Source: Rhizobium sp. 16-449-1b
GTDB taxonomy: Bacteria > Pseudomonadota > Alphaproteobacteria > Rhizobiales > Rhizobiaceae
DNA length: 64,000 nucleotides
Reading direction: 5' to 3'
Assembly (NCBI RefSeq): GCF_017741935.1
Contig: NZ_JAGHMH010000014.1
Span: 248,001-312,000 of the forward strand
Shown here: positions 15,271 through 25,021 of the stretch, piece by piece
Layout: each line of letters begins with the position of its first letter
Numbering within the stretch: the stretch's first letter is position 1
The notes under the pieces: model-generated
What the model was told of the DNA's origin: nothing
Databases searched by the model: none
What the model saw: only the letters and a program-made list of their open reading frames with translations
Translations under genes and position numbers: made by a program

Positions 15271-16599
15271 ATGCTGCAACGGACCGAGGAAACAGATGCC
15301 GCGCTGGTCGACAGGCTGCAGCAGGCGGCGTTCAATTACTTCCTGAAACATTCCAACCCCGATAACGGGCTTGTCGCCGATACATCGGTCGCAAACGTTC
15401 CCTGCAGCATCGCGGCCGTCGGTTTCGCGCTGTCGTCCTACACCGTCGCCGTCGAGCGCGGCTGGATGACGAGAGCGGACGCGATAGCCCGCACCACGAC
15501 GACGCTCTGCTTCTTCGCCAACGGCCACCAGGGCCGCGAGCGGCATGCGATCGGCTACAGGGGCTTCTTCTACCACTTCCTGCACATGGACACCGGCCAC
15601 CGCGCCTGGAACAGCGAGCTGTCGACCATTGACACGACGCTGCTCGTCGCCGGCGTGCTGACGGCAGCCGCCTATTTCGATGGCGACGACGAGGCCGAGA
15701 CGGAGATCCGTCGGCTGGCGACGCTGATCTACGAGCGCATCGACTGGCACTGGGCGCTGAACAAGGGCGAGACCATCTGCATGGGCTGGAAGCCCTCAAG
15801 CGGCTTCCTGCGCTGGCGCTGGCAGGGCTATGACGAGGCGGTGCTGCTCTACGCGCTGGCGCTCGCCTCGCCCACGCACCCGATCCCGCAATCGAGCTAC
15901 GACGCCTTCACCTCGAGCTATTCCTGGATGCTCTTCAACGAGAAGTGCTATCTCTATGCCGGGCCCTTCTTCATCCACCTCTTCTCGCATGCCTGGATCG
16001 ATTTTCGCGGCATCCGCGACAGGCCGATGGCGGCGCGCGACAGCGATTACTTCCGCAACACCCAAATCTGCATCGAAGTGCAGCGCGACTACGCCGAGCG
16101 TAACCCCGGAAATTTCATCGGTTACTCCAGGGATATCTGGGGCCTGTCCGCCTCCGACGGTCCGCCGCCGTCGCGCAGCCGCCATGGCGACCGGCGCCCG
16201 AGCGTGCTGGGCTACGCCGCCCGTGGCGCGCCGCTTGGCCCCGATGATGGAACGCTTGCGCCATGGTGCGCGCTCGCAGCCCTGCCCTATGACCGCGAGG
16301 CGGCGATCTCAGGCACACGGGCGCTGCTGCAGGCCTATCCGGACCTCTGCTACGAAGGCCGCTTCCCCGGCGGCTTCAACCCATCCGTCAAGACGGCGGG
16401 ACCGGAAGGTTGGGTAGATGACCGCTGCGTCGGCATCGACCAGGGGCTGCTTGTCATGTCGATCGAAAACGATCGCTCCGATTTCATCTGGAGCCTGATG
16501 CGCAAGTCCGACATCATCCGCACTGGTCTGGAACGCGCAGGCTTTACCGGCGGCTGGCTGGAAGACGAGGCGGAAGACGAAGAGCTCAAGATCGCCTGA
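15271..16599 (+). CDS. Glycoamylase-like (PF10091-type) glycoside hydrolase
   Basis: 442 residues, preceded by GGGCGGGAGAAG. The (alpha/alpha)-barrel pattern with aromatic-rich helices (GYRGFFYHFLHMDTG, NSELSTIDTTLLVAGVL, GYDEAVLLYALALASP) and the C-terminal GFNPSVKTAGPEGWVDDRC...GIDQGLL block are typical of the glycoamylase family, which includes bacterial endo-beta-1,2-glucanases (GH144) and the C-terminal region of cyclic beta-glucan synthases. There is no signal peptide, so a cytoplasmic or non-classical location is implied. A beta-1,2-glucan substrate would make sense in rhizobia but is inferred. Confidence 0.8.
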   Translation: MLQRTEETDAALVDRLQQAAFNYFLKHSNPDNGLVADTSVANVPCSIAAVGFALSSYTVAVERGWMTRADAIARTTTTLCFFANGHQGRERHAIGYRGFFYHFLHMDTGHRAWNSELSTIDTTLLVAGVLTAAAYFDGDDEAETEIRRLATLIYERIDWHWALNKGETICMGWKPSSGFLRWRWQGYDEAVLLYALALASPTHPIPQSSYDAFTSSYSWMLFNEKCYLYAGPFFIHLFSHAWIDFRGIRDRPMAARDSDYFRNTQICIEVQRDYAERNPGNFIGYSRDIWGLSASDGPPPSRSRHGDRRPSVLGYAARGAPLGPDDGTLAPWCALAALPYDREAAISGTRALLQAYPDLCYEGRFPGGFNPSVKTAGPEGWVDDRCVGIDQGLLVMSIENDRSDFIWSLMRKSDIIRTGLERAGFTGGWLEDEAEDEELKIA

Positions 16600-16636
16600 C
16601 GGCGTTTAGCGGATGGGCCAGCCCAGAGGACACCCC

Positions 16637-17674
16637 TCAGCGCACGAAAACATGCGCCTTGCCGGCGATCTCCAGCCGCACCCGGTCGCCGCGCGAAGGC
16701 AGCGCCACGCTGGAGGTCTTGATCAGGATCGGCGGCAGCGCAACGCCGTCGAGCGAGACGGCGACCGTGCAGGTCGCGCCACCGAAATCCACCTCGACCA
16801 CGCGCCCGCCATAGGGCTGTTCGCTGCTGTCGGTGACGACGCGAATCTGTTCGGGCCGGAGCATGATCTCGACCTTGCCCTGATGCTGACCGTCGACGGC
16901 GACATGGCCGAGCGCGCAATCGGCATGGCCGTTGCGGATGATCGCCGGCAACATCACGGCGTCGCCCAGAAACAGCGCCGTCTCGCGGTCGCGCGGCGCG
17001 AGATAGAGCGATTGCGGTGATCCGGCCTGCACAAGCTTGCCATCGCGCAAAACGGCCACCTGATCGGCATAGGACAGCGCCTCGGCCTGATCGTGGGTGA
17101 CGAGAATGCTGGTGATGCCGGCCGCCTGCAGCACGCGGGCCACCGCCTTGCGCATGTTTTCGCGAAGACCGGTGTCGAGCGCCGAGAAGGGCTCATCGAG
17201 CAGCATCAGGCGCGGTTCGCGGCCGAGCGCGCGCGCCAGCGCCACGCGCTGCTGCTGGCCGCCGGAAAGCTGGTGCGGGCGGCGGGTCAGCATGCCGCGG
17301 TCGAGCTCGACCATGTCGAGCAGATCGAGCACCCGCTTGTCGCGGTCAGTCGCGCCGCGGGCAATGCCGAAGCCGATATTGCCGGCGACGTCGAGATGCG
17401 GAAACAGCGCGCCTTCCTGCGAGACGATACCGATGCCGCGCTTGTGCGCGGGCACCGCAGCCGGCCCATCGGCCAGCAACTCGCCATCAAGCGTGACGCG
17501 ACCCTGATCGGGCTGTTCGAAGCCGGCGATGATGCGCAAGAGCGTCGTCTTGCCGGAGCCGGAGGGGCCGACCACAGCGGTGCGGCTGCCCGCCGTCACC
17601 TCAAGCGAGATATTATCGAGCGCCTGCACCTGACCGTAACGCTTGCTGGCACCTTCGATCGTAAGCAGCGTCAT
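16637..17674 (-). CDS. fbpC: Iron(III) ABC transporter ATP-binding protein
   Basis: 345 residues with Walker [10 protein letters not shown], signature [15 protein letters not shown], Walker [13 protein letters not shown] and the H-loop segment [14 protein letters not shown]-terminal TOBE-like region follows from about residue 240, as in FbpC/SfuC proteins. It energises the permease encoded just upstream, whose stop it overlaps by 4 bp. Ferric iron is inferred from the substrate-binding neighbour and the ICE-like box upstream of the operon. The ABC superfamily is certain; substrate is probable. Confidence 0.88.
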   Translation of the reverse strand: MTLLTIEGASKRYGQVQALDNISLEVTAGSRTAVVGPSGSGKTTLLRIIAGFEQPDQGRVTLDGELLADGPAAVPAHKRGIGIVSQEGALFPHLDVAGNIGFGIARGATDRDKRVLDLLDMVELDRGMLTRRPHQLSGGQQQRVALARALGREPRLMLLDEPFSALDTGLRENMRKAVARVLQAAGITSILVTHDQAEALSYADQVAVLRDGKLVQAGSPQSLYLAPRDRETALFLGDAVMLPAIIRNGHADCALGHVAVDGQHQGKVEIMLRPEQIRVVTDSSEQPYGGRVVEVDFGGATCTVAVSLDGVALPPILIKTSSVALPSRGDRVRLEIAGKAHVFVR

Positions 17675-19245
17675 TGTCCGGCAGTCCGTTTCGATTGAGC
17701 ATGAAGAAGAAGGGTCAGCGGCAGCGACAGCACGACCATCATGAAGGCGTAAGGGGCGGCGGCGACATAATCGATCTCGCTTGTCAGCGACCAGAATTTC
17801 GTGGCCAGCGTCTCGACGCCGTTGGGAGAGAGCATCAGCGTCGCCGTCAGCTCGTTGGTGATCCCGAGCGCCACCAGCGCGATGCTGGCCGCGGCACCCG
17901 GCGCTGCAAGCCGCATGGTGATCTGCCGCACCGCCTGGCTGGGCGTGCGTCCGAGCGCCATCGCGGCGCGCTCCAGCTCCACCGGCGCCTGCGCGATGCT
18001 GGCGCGTAGGCCGACCATGGCGCGCGGCAGGAAGAGCAGGATATAGGCGAGCAACAGCGTCGCGAATGTCTGGTAGAGCGGCAGCACAAGGCGCACGGTG
18101 ATCGTCACCAGCGCCAGCGCCACGACCACACCAGGCAGCGAGCCGACATAATAGTGGCAGGCCTCGAGCACGCGCTGCACGCGCCCCGGCGCACGCACCG
18201 AGAGCCAGGCCATGGGGGCGGCCGCGATTGTCGCCAGGATACCACCGGCGAACGCCAGCACGATAGACTGCACGAAGGCATTGCCGACTTCGACCCGCCA
18301 GATGCCGGCGCCGCCGAGATAGAGCCAGCGCACCAGCGTGACGAAGGGAACGCCGAGCGTCAGCGCCGCGACGATGACGGGCAGAAGCACCGCCGGCACA
18401 GCGAACCAGCCGAGGCGGCGGCGATCGGCCGGCCGCGCCGAGCCGGAGCCGACGCGGGCATAGCGCTCATTGCCGCGCACCAGGACTTCGATCGCGAGCA
18501 GAAGCAGGCAGCAGGCGACCAGCACGCCGCCGAGCATATTGGCGGCCGGGCTGTTATAGGCCGACTGGAACTGGTCGACGATGGCGGTCGCAAACGTGTC
18601 GAAGCGGATCATCACGAAGAGCCCGTATTCCGACAGCAAGTGCAGCGCGATCAAAAGCGAACCGCCGCAGATGGCAAGCCGAAGCTGCGGCAGGATGGTG
18701 CGGAAGAACACCGCCCAGGGGCCAAGCCCGAGCGAGGCAGCCGCATCCTCGATCGCCGGATCAAGGCGTCGCAGGGCCGCGGCGACGGGCAGATAGAGAA
18801 ACGGATAATAGGCGAGCACCGAGACGAAGACGCCGCTCTGCAGCCCGCGCATCCCCGGCACCAGACTGACCCAGGCGTAGGAATGCACGAAGGCAGGCAC
18901 GGCAAGCGGCGCCACGGCGAGCCAGGCCCAGAGGCGTGCGAAGGGAACATCGGTGCGCTCGGTGATCCAGGCAAGCGTTACCGCCAGCACGATCGACAGC
19001 GGCACGGTGATGACTTCGAGAGCGACGGTGTTGACGAGCAGCTCGCCGACGCGTGGGCGAAACACCAGCTGCTTCACCGTTTCCCAGCCGACATCGACGG
19101 TGATCCAGCCGATGAAACCGAGGGGAACGAGGCTGAACAGTGCGACGATGGCGGCAAAAAGCACGACGGGCGCATAAGGCATGCCCCGGCGCGGTCGCGC
19201 CAGTCCTGCCGCCGGCCGCGCCGCCGGCATATCGGAAGCAAGCAA
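17671..19245 (-). CDS. fbpB: Iron(III) ABC transporter permease (fused two-domain)
   Basis: About 524 residues with roughly twelve membrane helices and two binding-protein-dependent permease EAA-type loops (for instance [17 protein letters not shown] and [17 protein letters not shown]), the double permease of the FbpB/SfuB type. The frame is open to 19332, but the stretch 19294-19320 is a strong terminator hairpin, so the start should be downstream. TTG 19245 has AGGA seven bases before it, and ATG 19230 is the next option. Confidence 0.85.
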   Translation of the reverse strand: MLASDMPAARPAAGLARPRRGMPYAPVVLFAAIVALFSLVPLGFIGWITVDVGWETVKQLVFRPRVGELLVNTVALEVITVPLSIVLAVTLAWITERTDVPFARLWAWLAVAPLAVPAFVHSYAWVSLVPGMRGLQSGVFVSVLAYYPFLYLPVAAALRRLDPAIEDAAASLGLGPWAVFFRTILPQLRLAICGGSLLIALHLLSEYGLFVMIRFDTFATAIVDQFQSAYNSPAANMLGGVLVACCLLLLAIEVLVRGNERYARVGSGSARPADRRRLGWFAVPAVLLPVIVAALTLGVPFVTLVRWLYLGGAGIWRVEVGNAFVQSIVLAFAGGILATIAAAPMAWLSVRAPGRVQRVLEACHYYVGSLPGVVVALALVTITVRLVLPLYQTFATLLLAYILLFLPRAMVGLRASIAQAPVELERAAMALGRTPSQAVRQITMRLAAPGAAASIALVALGITNELTATLMLSPNGVETLATKFWSLTSEIDYVAAAPYAFMMVVLSLPLTLLLHAQSKRTAGQ

Positions 19246-19293
19246 TCTGTTGTCCTGCAGCAAGGCCGCGCCTTTGACACGCTGAAAAAGGAA

Positions 19294-19320
19294 GGCAACC
19301 GTCTTTGACAGACGGTTGCC
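19294..19320 (-). terminator. Terminator/attenuator between fbpA and fbpB
   Basis: Minus strand: GGCAACCGTCT pairs perfectly with AGACGGTTGCC (11 bp, 5-base loop) and is followed by TTCCTTTTT. It lies 70 bp past the fbpA stop and before the likely fbpB start. Partial termination here would give more binding protein than permease, common in ABC import operons. Confidence 0.8.
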
Positions 19321-19391
19321 GTGTATCGTCATGGCCTAAAGTTTTCTTGAGGCAAAAGCAACAGTTTTGCCCCGGCCACCGCGCGCAGCCG

Positions 19392-20423
19392 TTAGATCAG
19401 GCCGGCGGCGGTGATCATCTCGACCACCTTCTTGCTGTTCAGCTGCGAGGCATCGACCGCAGGCGCCTGCAGGTCGGCCATCGGCACCAGCTTGTCGTTG
19501 GAGGCAGCACCCTTGCCGACGGCGTACTCATAGGAGGTGCCGTTCTTCAGGATCGCCTGCCCAGCCTTGCCGGTGATGAACTTCAGGAAGGCCTGCGCCT
19601 CTTTCTGGTGCTGGCTCGACTTCAGAATACCGCCGCCCGAGAGGCTGACGAAGGCGCCCGGATCCTGGTTTTTGAAGTAGTGCAGTGCGACGTTCTTGCT
19701 GTTTTCAGCCGTCGCCGCCTGATCGCCGAACCAGTAGTAATGATAGATGATCGCGCCTTCGACCTCGCCCGCATTGACCGCCTTCATGGCAACAGTGTTG
19801 CTCTTGTAGGAGGTCGCGTTTTCCTTCAGCGCCTTCAGCCATGCCGCCGTCGCCTCCTCGCCCTTCAGCTGCAGCAACGCGCTGACGATCGCCTGGAAAT
19901 CGGCGCCAACAGGGGCGGCACCCCAGCGGCCTTTCCAGGCCGGATCAGCAAGATCCATCATCGACTTCGGCAGCTTGTCCTCGGTGAGCTTGGTCTTGTC
20001 ATAGGCAAACACGGTCGAGCGCGCGGCGATACCGGCCCACATCCCGTCCTTCGGGCGAAACTCTTCCGGCAGCTGGTCGAGCGTTGCCTTGTCGATCGGC
20101 GCAAACAGGCCGGCGGCATCGACCAAAGTCATCGCCGGCGAATTCTCGGTGAGAAACACGTCGGCGGGCGACGCCTCGTCTTCCTGGATGATCTGGTTGG
20201 CGAACTGCATGTCGCTTCCCTGCCGCATTGTCACCTTGATGCCGGTTTCCTTGGTGAAGGCGTCCACCCATTCCTGGCCGAGGCTCTGGTGCTGGGCGTT
20301 GTAGACGACGATCCCTTCGGACTCATCTTCCTGCGCCTTGGCGCCCGAAGCGAGCGATGTCGCGGCAAGAAGCATGGCGCCGAGCGCGGCCGCCTGCGAG
20401 AGGCGATTAAGGGAGACGGTCAT
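19392..20423 (-). CDS. fbpA: Iron(III) ABC transporter substrate-binding protein
   Basis: 343 residues from ATG 20423, which has GGAGGG six bases upstream; the frame extends to 20435 without a better site. The signal peptide ends near SGAKAQ. The mature part follows the ferric-binding-protein pattern: IVVYNAQHQSLGQEWVDAF, a DVFLTENSP segment and the tyrosine-rich IIYHYYWFGDQ, where two adjacent tyrosines normally hold Fe(III). It delivers iron to the FbpBC permease encoded downstream. It is first in the operon and followed by a hairpin that could raise its relative expression. Confidence 0.9.
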   Translation of the reverse strand: MTVSLNRLSQAAALGAMLLAATSLASGAKAQEDESEGIVVYNAQHQSLGQEWVDAFTKETGIKVTMRQGSDMQFANQIIQEDEASPADVFLTENSPAMTLVDAAGLFAPIDKATLDQLPEEFRPKDGMWAGIAARSTVFAYDKTKLTEDKLPKSMMDLADPAWKGRWGAAPVGADFQAIVSALLQLKGEEATAAWLKALKENATSYKSNTVAMKAVNAGEVEGAIIYHYYWFGDQAATAENSKNVALHYFKNQDPGAFVSLSGGGILKSSQHQKEAQAFLKFITGKAGQAILKNGTSYEYAVGKGAASNDKLVPMADLQAPAVDASQLNSKKVVEMITAAGLI

Positions 20424-20469
20424 GATGCCCTCCATGGCATGTCATCTGCGATATCCATGATATTGCAGC

Positions 20470-20498
20470 GGTATATTTTCCTTGGCACTCGATTTCAA
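20470..20498 (-). promoter_or_regulatory. Sigma-70 type promoter of fbpA
   Basis: On the minus strand TTGAAA (20498-20493), a 17-bp spacer and TATACC (20475-20470) fit a housekeeping promoter about 45 bp before the fbpA start codon. Confidence 0.55.
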
Positions 20499-20549
20499 GT
20501 TTAGGCGACCTGAAGGCCATCACAAAGGCTTGAAATAATTGGAAAATAC

Positions 20550-20564
20550 TTAGAATGATTCTAG
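20550..20564. promoter_or_regulatory. ICE-like (Irr) box upstream of fbpA
   Basis: TTAGAA-TGA-TTCTAG is a near-perfect dyad that matches the iron control element TTTAGAA-N3-TTCTAAA bound by Irr in rhizobia, short by one end base per side. It lies about 52 bp upstream of the predicted -35 of fbpA, in the gap behind the amaB stop. Confidence 0.62.
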
Positions 20565-20630
20565 CCGACAGCAAAAAGGGCGGCAACGCCATCGCGCTCC
20601 CGCCCCCTAATCATCGCAGCCGTCAGACGC

Positions 20631-22169
20631 TTATTCGACGTCGAACTTCACGCCCTGAGCCAGAGGCAGCGTCTTGCCGTAGTTGATCGTGTTGGTGGTG
20701 CGGCGCATGTAGGCGCGCCATGCGTCGGAGCCGGACTCGCGGCCGCCGCCGGTTTCCTTCTCGCCGCCGAACGCGCCGCCGATCTCGGCACCCGATGGGC
20801 CGAGGTTGACGTTGGCGATGCCGCAATCGGACCCGCGCGCCGAGACGAAGGTTTCGGCTTCGCGCATGTCATTGGTGAAGATCGACGACGACAGGCCCTG
20901 CGGCACGGCATTGTGATCTTCGAGAACCGCGTCGAAATCGCTGTACTTCATGACATAGAGGATCGGCGCGAAGGTCTCGTTCTCGACCGGACCGGTCTGC
21001 GCGGGCATCTCGACCAGCGCCGGGCGCACGTAGAAGGCGTCGGAGGCACCGTTTTCGACACGCTCGCCGCCGGTAACCTTGCCGCCCGCAGCCTTCGCCT
21101 GCTCCAGCGCCGACTGCATGTTGCTGTAGGCCTGCCTATCGATCAGCGGACCGACAAGAGTGCCATTTTCCAGCGGATTGCCGATGCTGACGGAGCCGTA
21201 GGCCTTCTGCAGGCGCGGAACCAGCGCGTCATAGACGCTCTCATGCACGAACAGGCGGCGCAGCGTGGTGCAGCGCTGGCCGGCGGTGCCCATGGCCGAG
21301 AAGGCGACGCCGCGCAGCGTCAGGTCGAGATCGGCCGTCGGGCAGATGATCGCGGCGTTGTTGCCACCGAGTTCCAGGATGGCGCGGGCAAAGCGCTGCG
21401 ACAGGCGAGGACCGACGGCGCGGCCCATGGCAGTCGAGCCGGTGGCCGAAACCAGCGGCACCTTGGGATGATCGACCAGCGCCTCGCCGACATCGCGGCC
21501 GCCGATCAGAAGCGTCGAGAGATTGGCCGGCGCGGTGCCGCCTTCGGCGACGAAGCGCTTCAGCGCCTTTTCGAACAGCGCCTGCGTGGCGAGCGCGGTC
21601 AACGGCGTTTTTTCGGACGGCTTCCAGACGGTGGAATTGCCGCAGACCAGTGCCAGCGCCGCATTCCACGACCAGACGGCGACGGGGAAATTGAAGGCCG
21701 AGATGATGCCGACGACGCCGAGCGGGTGCCAGCTTTCCATCATCCGGTGCTCGGAACGCTCGGTGGCGATCGTCAGGCCGTAGAGCTGGCGCGACAGGCC
21801 GACGGCGAAATCGCAGATGTCGATCATTTCCTGCACTTCGCCGAGACCTTCGGACGTGATCTTGCCGACCTCGATCGACACCAGCCGGCCGAGCTCGGCC
21901 TTGGCCCCGCGCAGCTCCTCGCCGAGCAGGCGCACGAGCTCGCCGCGCTTAGGCGCCGGAACGGCGCGCCATTCGAGAAACGCCTTGTGGGCGTTGTCGA
22001 TCGCGGTCTTGGCATCAGTGACCGACACTTCCTTCAGCGCGCCGATTTCCTTGCCTGTCACGGGCGACGTCACCCGCAGCGTGCCGCCGGTGAAGCGGTC
22101 GGCGCTGACGCCGAGCTTGGCAAGCAGGGTCTTGGTTTCGGTTGCGAGATCGAGCGTTTCGATGGTCAT
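20631..22169 (-). CDS. amaB: Aldehyde dehydrogenase, AmaB-type (L-2-aminoadipate semialdehyde / P6C dehydrogenase)
   Basis: 512 residues from ATG 22169, with GGAACC upstream; earlier starts would overlap the amaA stop region. It is a class I-like ALDH: LELGGNNAAII carries the general base glutamate and GTAGQRCTTLRRLF the catalytic cysteine. The AGQRCTT and GAFGGEKETGGGRESGSDAW patterns are those of ALDH7/antiquitin-type enzymes that oxidise 2-aminoadipate semialdehyde. Its partners, a pipecolate oxidase-like flavoprotein and HglS, are the preceding and following steps of lysine catabolism. The specific substrate rests on context. Confidence 0.87.
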   Translation of the reverse strand: MTIETLDLATETKTLLAKLGVSADRFTGGTLRVTSPVTGKEIGALKEVSVTDAKTAIDNAHKAFLEWRAVPAPKRGELVRLLGEELRGAKAELGRLVSIEVGKITSEGLGEVQEMIDICDFAVGLSRQLYGLTIATERSEHRMMESWHPLGVVGIISAFNFPVAVWSWNAALALVCGNSTVWKPSEKTPLTALATQALFEKALKRFVAEGGTAPANLSTLLIGGRDVGEALVDHPKVPLVSATGSTAMGRAVGPRLSQRFARAILELGGNNAAIICPTADLDLTLRGVAFSAMGTAGQRCTTLRRLFVHESVYDALVPRLQKAYGSVSIGNPLENGTLVGPLIDRQAYSNMQSALEQAKAAGGKVTGGERVENGASDAFYVRPALVEMPAQTGPVENETFAPILYVMKYSDFDAVLEDHNAVPQGLSSSIFTNDMREAETFVSARGSDCGIANVNLGPSGAEIGGAFGGEKETGGGRESGSDAWRAYMRRTTNTINYGKTLPLAQGVKFDVE

Positions 22170-22194
22170 TGTCGTGGTTCCAACCTTATTGTTC

Positions 22195-23478
22195 TTAGAA
22201 GCGGGCATCGGCGAAGTGGGCGACCTGGGCGCCGGCTTCGTACCATAATTCCTTGGCGGCGCGGAAGCGCGGCTCGGCGGGATCAGTCAGCGGCAGCGGC
22301 AGCTCGGCCTCGCTCATCTCGCCCAGGATATGGCGGGCAAGCGTGCGGCCAAACACCGTTCCCGGCGCGATCCCCCGGCCATTATAGCCGGAAAAGCCGA
22401 CGACATTGTCGGCGAACTTGTGGAAGCGCGGCAGCGAATTGTCGGTCATGCCGATCTTGCCGTACCACTCGCATTCAAACTCGACATCGCCAAGCTGCGG
22501 GAAGAGCTTCTTCAGCGCGCGCCGCGCCCAGCCCTTGTGGACGGAAAGCCCCGTGTTGCGCAGCGCGCCGACACTGCCGAACACCAGCCGGCCGGCCTGG
22601 TCCATGCGGTAGGAGGAGAGGATTTCCTTGGTGTCCCAGACACCCTCGCGGCCAGCTAGGATCGACTTGCGCAGATTGTCGCCGAGCGGCCGGGTCGCGA
22701 GGTTGAAGTAGGGCAGATGGACCTGCTCGTTGCGCACCTGCTCCCAGGGGCCGGTGCTGTAGGCGTCCGTTGCAACGATGATCCAGTCGGCGGTGACGGA
22801 GCCCTTCGCCGTCTTCACCGTCCAGCGATTGCCGTTTCTCTCGGTGGCGATGACGGGGCTCGACGTATGCAGCGCAACACCGGCCTTGACGGCGGCATGC
22901 GCCAGGCCGCGCGCATAGGCGAGCGGCTGCAGCGTGCCGGCGCGCATGTCGAGCAGCGATCCGGTATAGGCGTTGCTGCCCACGCGTCGCGCCGTCTCGG
23001 CGGCGTCGAGCAACCTCACATCGGCACCGCGCGCCGCCCACTGGCTGGCACGATCGGTGATCTCCTTGAGGCCATCGGCGCCGACGGCGACATGCAGCGT
23101 TCCGTTGCGCTCGAGCTCGCAGGCAATCTTGTGCTTGTCGATCAGCTCCATCACCAGCTTCGGCGCATTGCCGAGCAGGTCGAGCAGGCGCTCGCCATAG
23201 ACCGGGCCGAGCACGCCGGGCAGATCGTCGGGCATCACCCACATGCCGGCATTGATCAGCCCGACATTGCGGCCCGCGCCGCCGAAGCCGACTTCGTTGG
23301 CCTCGAGCAGCACCACCGACTTGCCGGCCTCAGCCAGATGAAGGCTGGACGACAGCCCGGTATAGCCGCCGCCGACCACGACGATATCGGCGGTCACCGC
23401 GCCCGCAAGCGGCACCGTTGCCGGTGGCTGCGGCGCGGTCTTTTCCCAGAGGCCGTGGGAGCGCGGATCATTCAGCAT
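22195..23478 (-). CDS. amaA: FAD-dependent oxidoreductase, AmaA-type (pipecolate oxidase)
   Basis: 427 residues. The N-terminal dinucleotide motif VVVGGGYTGLSSSLHLAEAG and the later VEATNEVG-like ELLEANEVGFGGAGRN zone (residues 30-70) place it in the DAO/glycine-oxidase family. The C-terminal GFSGYNGRGIAPGTVFGR binds the FAD ribityl/adenine region. In the lysine pathway AmaA converts pipecolate to piperideine-6-carboxylate, the substrate of AmaB encoded next. No signal peptide. The stop lies 25 bp before the amaB start, so the pair is one operon with hglS. Confidence 0.82.
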   Translation of the reverse strand: MLNDPRSHGLWEKTAPQPPATVPLAGAVTADIVVVGGGYTGLSSSLHLAEAGKSVVLLEANEVGFGGAGRNVGLINAGMWVMPDDLPGVLGPVYGERLLDLLGNAPKLVMELIDKHKIACELERNGTLHVAVGADGLKEITDRASQWAARGADVRLLDAAETARRVGSNAYTGSLLDMRAGTLQPLAYARGLAHAAVKAGVALHTSSPVIATERNGNRWTVKTAKGSVTADWIIVATDAYSTGPWEQVRNEQVHLPYFNLATRPLGDNLRKSILAGREGVWDTKEILSSYRMDQAGRLVFGSVGALRNTGLSVHKGWARRALKKLFPQLGDVEFECEWYGKIGMTDNSLPRFHKFADNVVGFSGYNGRGIAPGTVFGRTLARHILGEMSEAELPLPLTDPAEPRFRAAKELWYEAGAQVAHFADARF

Positions 23479-23499
23479 CGGAGAGCTCCGTTGGGGATA

Positions 23500-24909
23500 T
23501 CAGGCAACGTTGCTCAGGCGCAGGCCGGAAAGCCCGAGCAGATCGATCGCCGCCTCCAGCGAGCGTGCCTGACGTTCCGCGTAAAGGTCAAGCTCATCCG
23601 TGACGGTGGCGCCGAGCGCCTCTTCGAAGGCCGAGCGGTTGGAGCGCGTCGCGTAGTTCTGCTGCTGGTCCGTGCCGAGGTTCGACTGGAAGATCCCGGC
23701 GGCACTCACAGGCAGGAAGTCCTCGTAGACGATGGGATCGAAGGCGAGATAGCCCAACTCGATCAACGCCTCGGCATCATCGGGCAGCGCGCCGTCGACC
23801 GCGGCGGCAACGCCCTTGGGCGTCGCGGAATAGTGGAAGAAGGCCAGCTGCTCGGCTCGAAGCGTCGCCCAGCTGTCCGGCAGTTCGCGGAACCGTTCGG
23901 CAAGCTCGCTGTCGTAATCGCCGGCCTTGGCGCCGGCGGCCCCGACCTGCACCTCGCCGCGAACCGATGCCAGCAGCCGGTCGTAGAGCGCCCGACCCTT
24001 GGCCGTCAGCGCCACGCCGCGCTGCTCGATCTCGCCGAAGCGCGCCGTATGCGTGCCCTTGGCAGCACTCGTCTCGCCGGCAAAGGCGATCGCCTCTTCC
24101 AGCGCCTTGAAGCTGGTTTGTCTGAGCAGGATATCGCAATCGCGGCGCGGCGGCCCCTCGATGACGGCCTTCGGCGTGATGCCGCGCTCCGGCATGCGGG
24201 CCTGCACGGCATCGATATCGAGCGTGCGGGGGGTGAGGTGGTTGATGTGCGGCCCCTTGAAGGAGACGACGTCGGCGATCAGCCGGTGCGCGTCGTGCAG
24301 ACGCTTGTAGGTCTCGGCGGTGACCGTCGCCTCGCCGTGCCAGCGGAAGGTTTCCAGCGCCTCGGCGACGAACTCCTGCGCTTCGGCTTCCGTCAGCCCG
24401 CCGGCCTCTTCATGACGCGCGATCAGCTGGATGGCGCGCTCGGTATAGATGCGGCGCTTCGACAGAATATCGGCGGCCTCGGCGCGCAAAGCCTCGTCCT
24501 CGATGAGTTCGAGCCTGAGCAAAGAGGTGAAGACCCGGAACGGATTGACGCTGAGCGCCGCCTGGTCGACCGGGCGGAAGCAGGTGGAATGAACAGGAAC
24601 GCCGGCCACCGAGAGATCGTAATAGCCGACCGACTGCATGCCCATGACGGCGAAGAGCCGGCGGATGGTGAAAAGCTCTTCGGGAGTACCGAGACGAATG
24701 GCGCCATGGCGCTCGACATCGATGCGCTCCAGCTCGCCGGCCCGTGTCAGGCGCTCGCGGAGCGCATTGTCCTTGGCCAGCACCTCGGCATTGACGTCGG
24801 AAACCAGTTCCAGCAGCGTTCCGTATTGCGGCACCTCGGCGCGATACATCTGCGACATCGCTTCGGTGAATAGCGAACGGATGCGGTCTGTGGAAACGAA
24901 GCCTGCCAT
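23500..24909 (-). CDS. hglS: 2-oxoadipate dioxygenase/decarboxylase, HglS (DUF1338)
   Basis: 469 residues from ATG 24909, with GGGGA eight bases upstream (better than ATG 24930). The DUF1338 fold carries the Fe(II) ligands H68 and H224 and E293, plus R72 that holds the substrate; these match the published H70, H226, E294 and R74 of Pseudomonas putida HglS with small offsets. The enzyme turns 2-oxoadipate into D-2-hydroxyglutarate. With amaA and amaB downstream it completes lysine breakdown to the TCA cycle; an aminotransferase for 2-aminoadipate is not in the window. Confidence 0.9.
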   Translation of the reverse strand: MAGFVSTDRIRSLFTEAMSQMYRAEVPQYGTLLELVSDVNAEVLAKDNALRERLTRAGELERIDVERHGAIRLGTPEELFTIRRLFAVMGMQSVGYYDLSVAGVPVHSTCFRPVDQAALSVNPFRVFTSLLRLELIEDEALRAEAADILSKRRIYTERAIQLIARHEEAGGLTEAEAQEFVAEALETFRWHGEATVTAETYKRLHDAHRLIADVVSFKGPHINHLTPRTLDIDAVQARMPERGITPKAVIEGPPRRDCDILLRQTSFKALEEAIAFAGETSAAKGTHTARFGEIEQRGVALTAKGRALYDRLLASVRGEVQVGAAGAKAGDYDSELAERFRELPDSWATLRAEQLAFFHYSATPKGVAAAVDGALPDDAEALIELGYLAFDPIVYEDFLPVSAAGIFQSNLGTDQQQNYATRSNRSAFEEALGATVTDELDLYAERQARSLEAAIDLLGLSGLRLSNVA

Positions 24910-24984
24910 GAAAGAGATCCCCACGTTCATTCCGATTATGATTGGTGCAGCTATTTACAAGCGCCCGAAAGCCATAAATATCGA

Positions 24985-25012
24985 CATTTCGGAAATAGCT
25001 CATTCTGAAATG
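24985..25012. promoter_or_regulatory. LysR-type operator between hglS and the regulator gene
   Basis: CATTTCGGAA (24985-24994) and TTCTGAAATG (25003-25012) form an inverted repeat with one mismatch and an 8-bp spacer, ending 10 bp before the LysR start. It fits a LysR recognition site that also limits the regulator's own synthesis. Confidence 0.5.
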
Positions 25013-25021
25013 GAATGACCC

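Noticed and set aside
20913..24873. Two very long plus-strand frames opposite amaB, amaA and hglS
   Set aside because: Both are rich in Arg, Gly and His with no domain and lie wholly opposite three well-defined enzymes.
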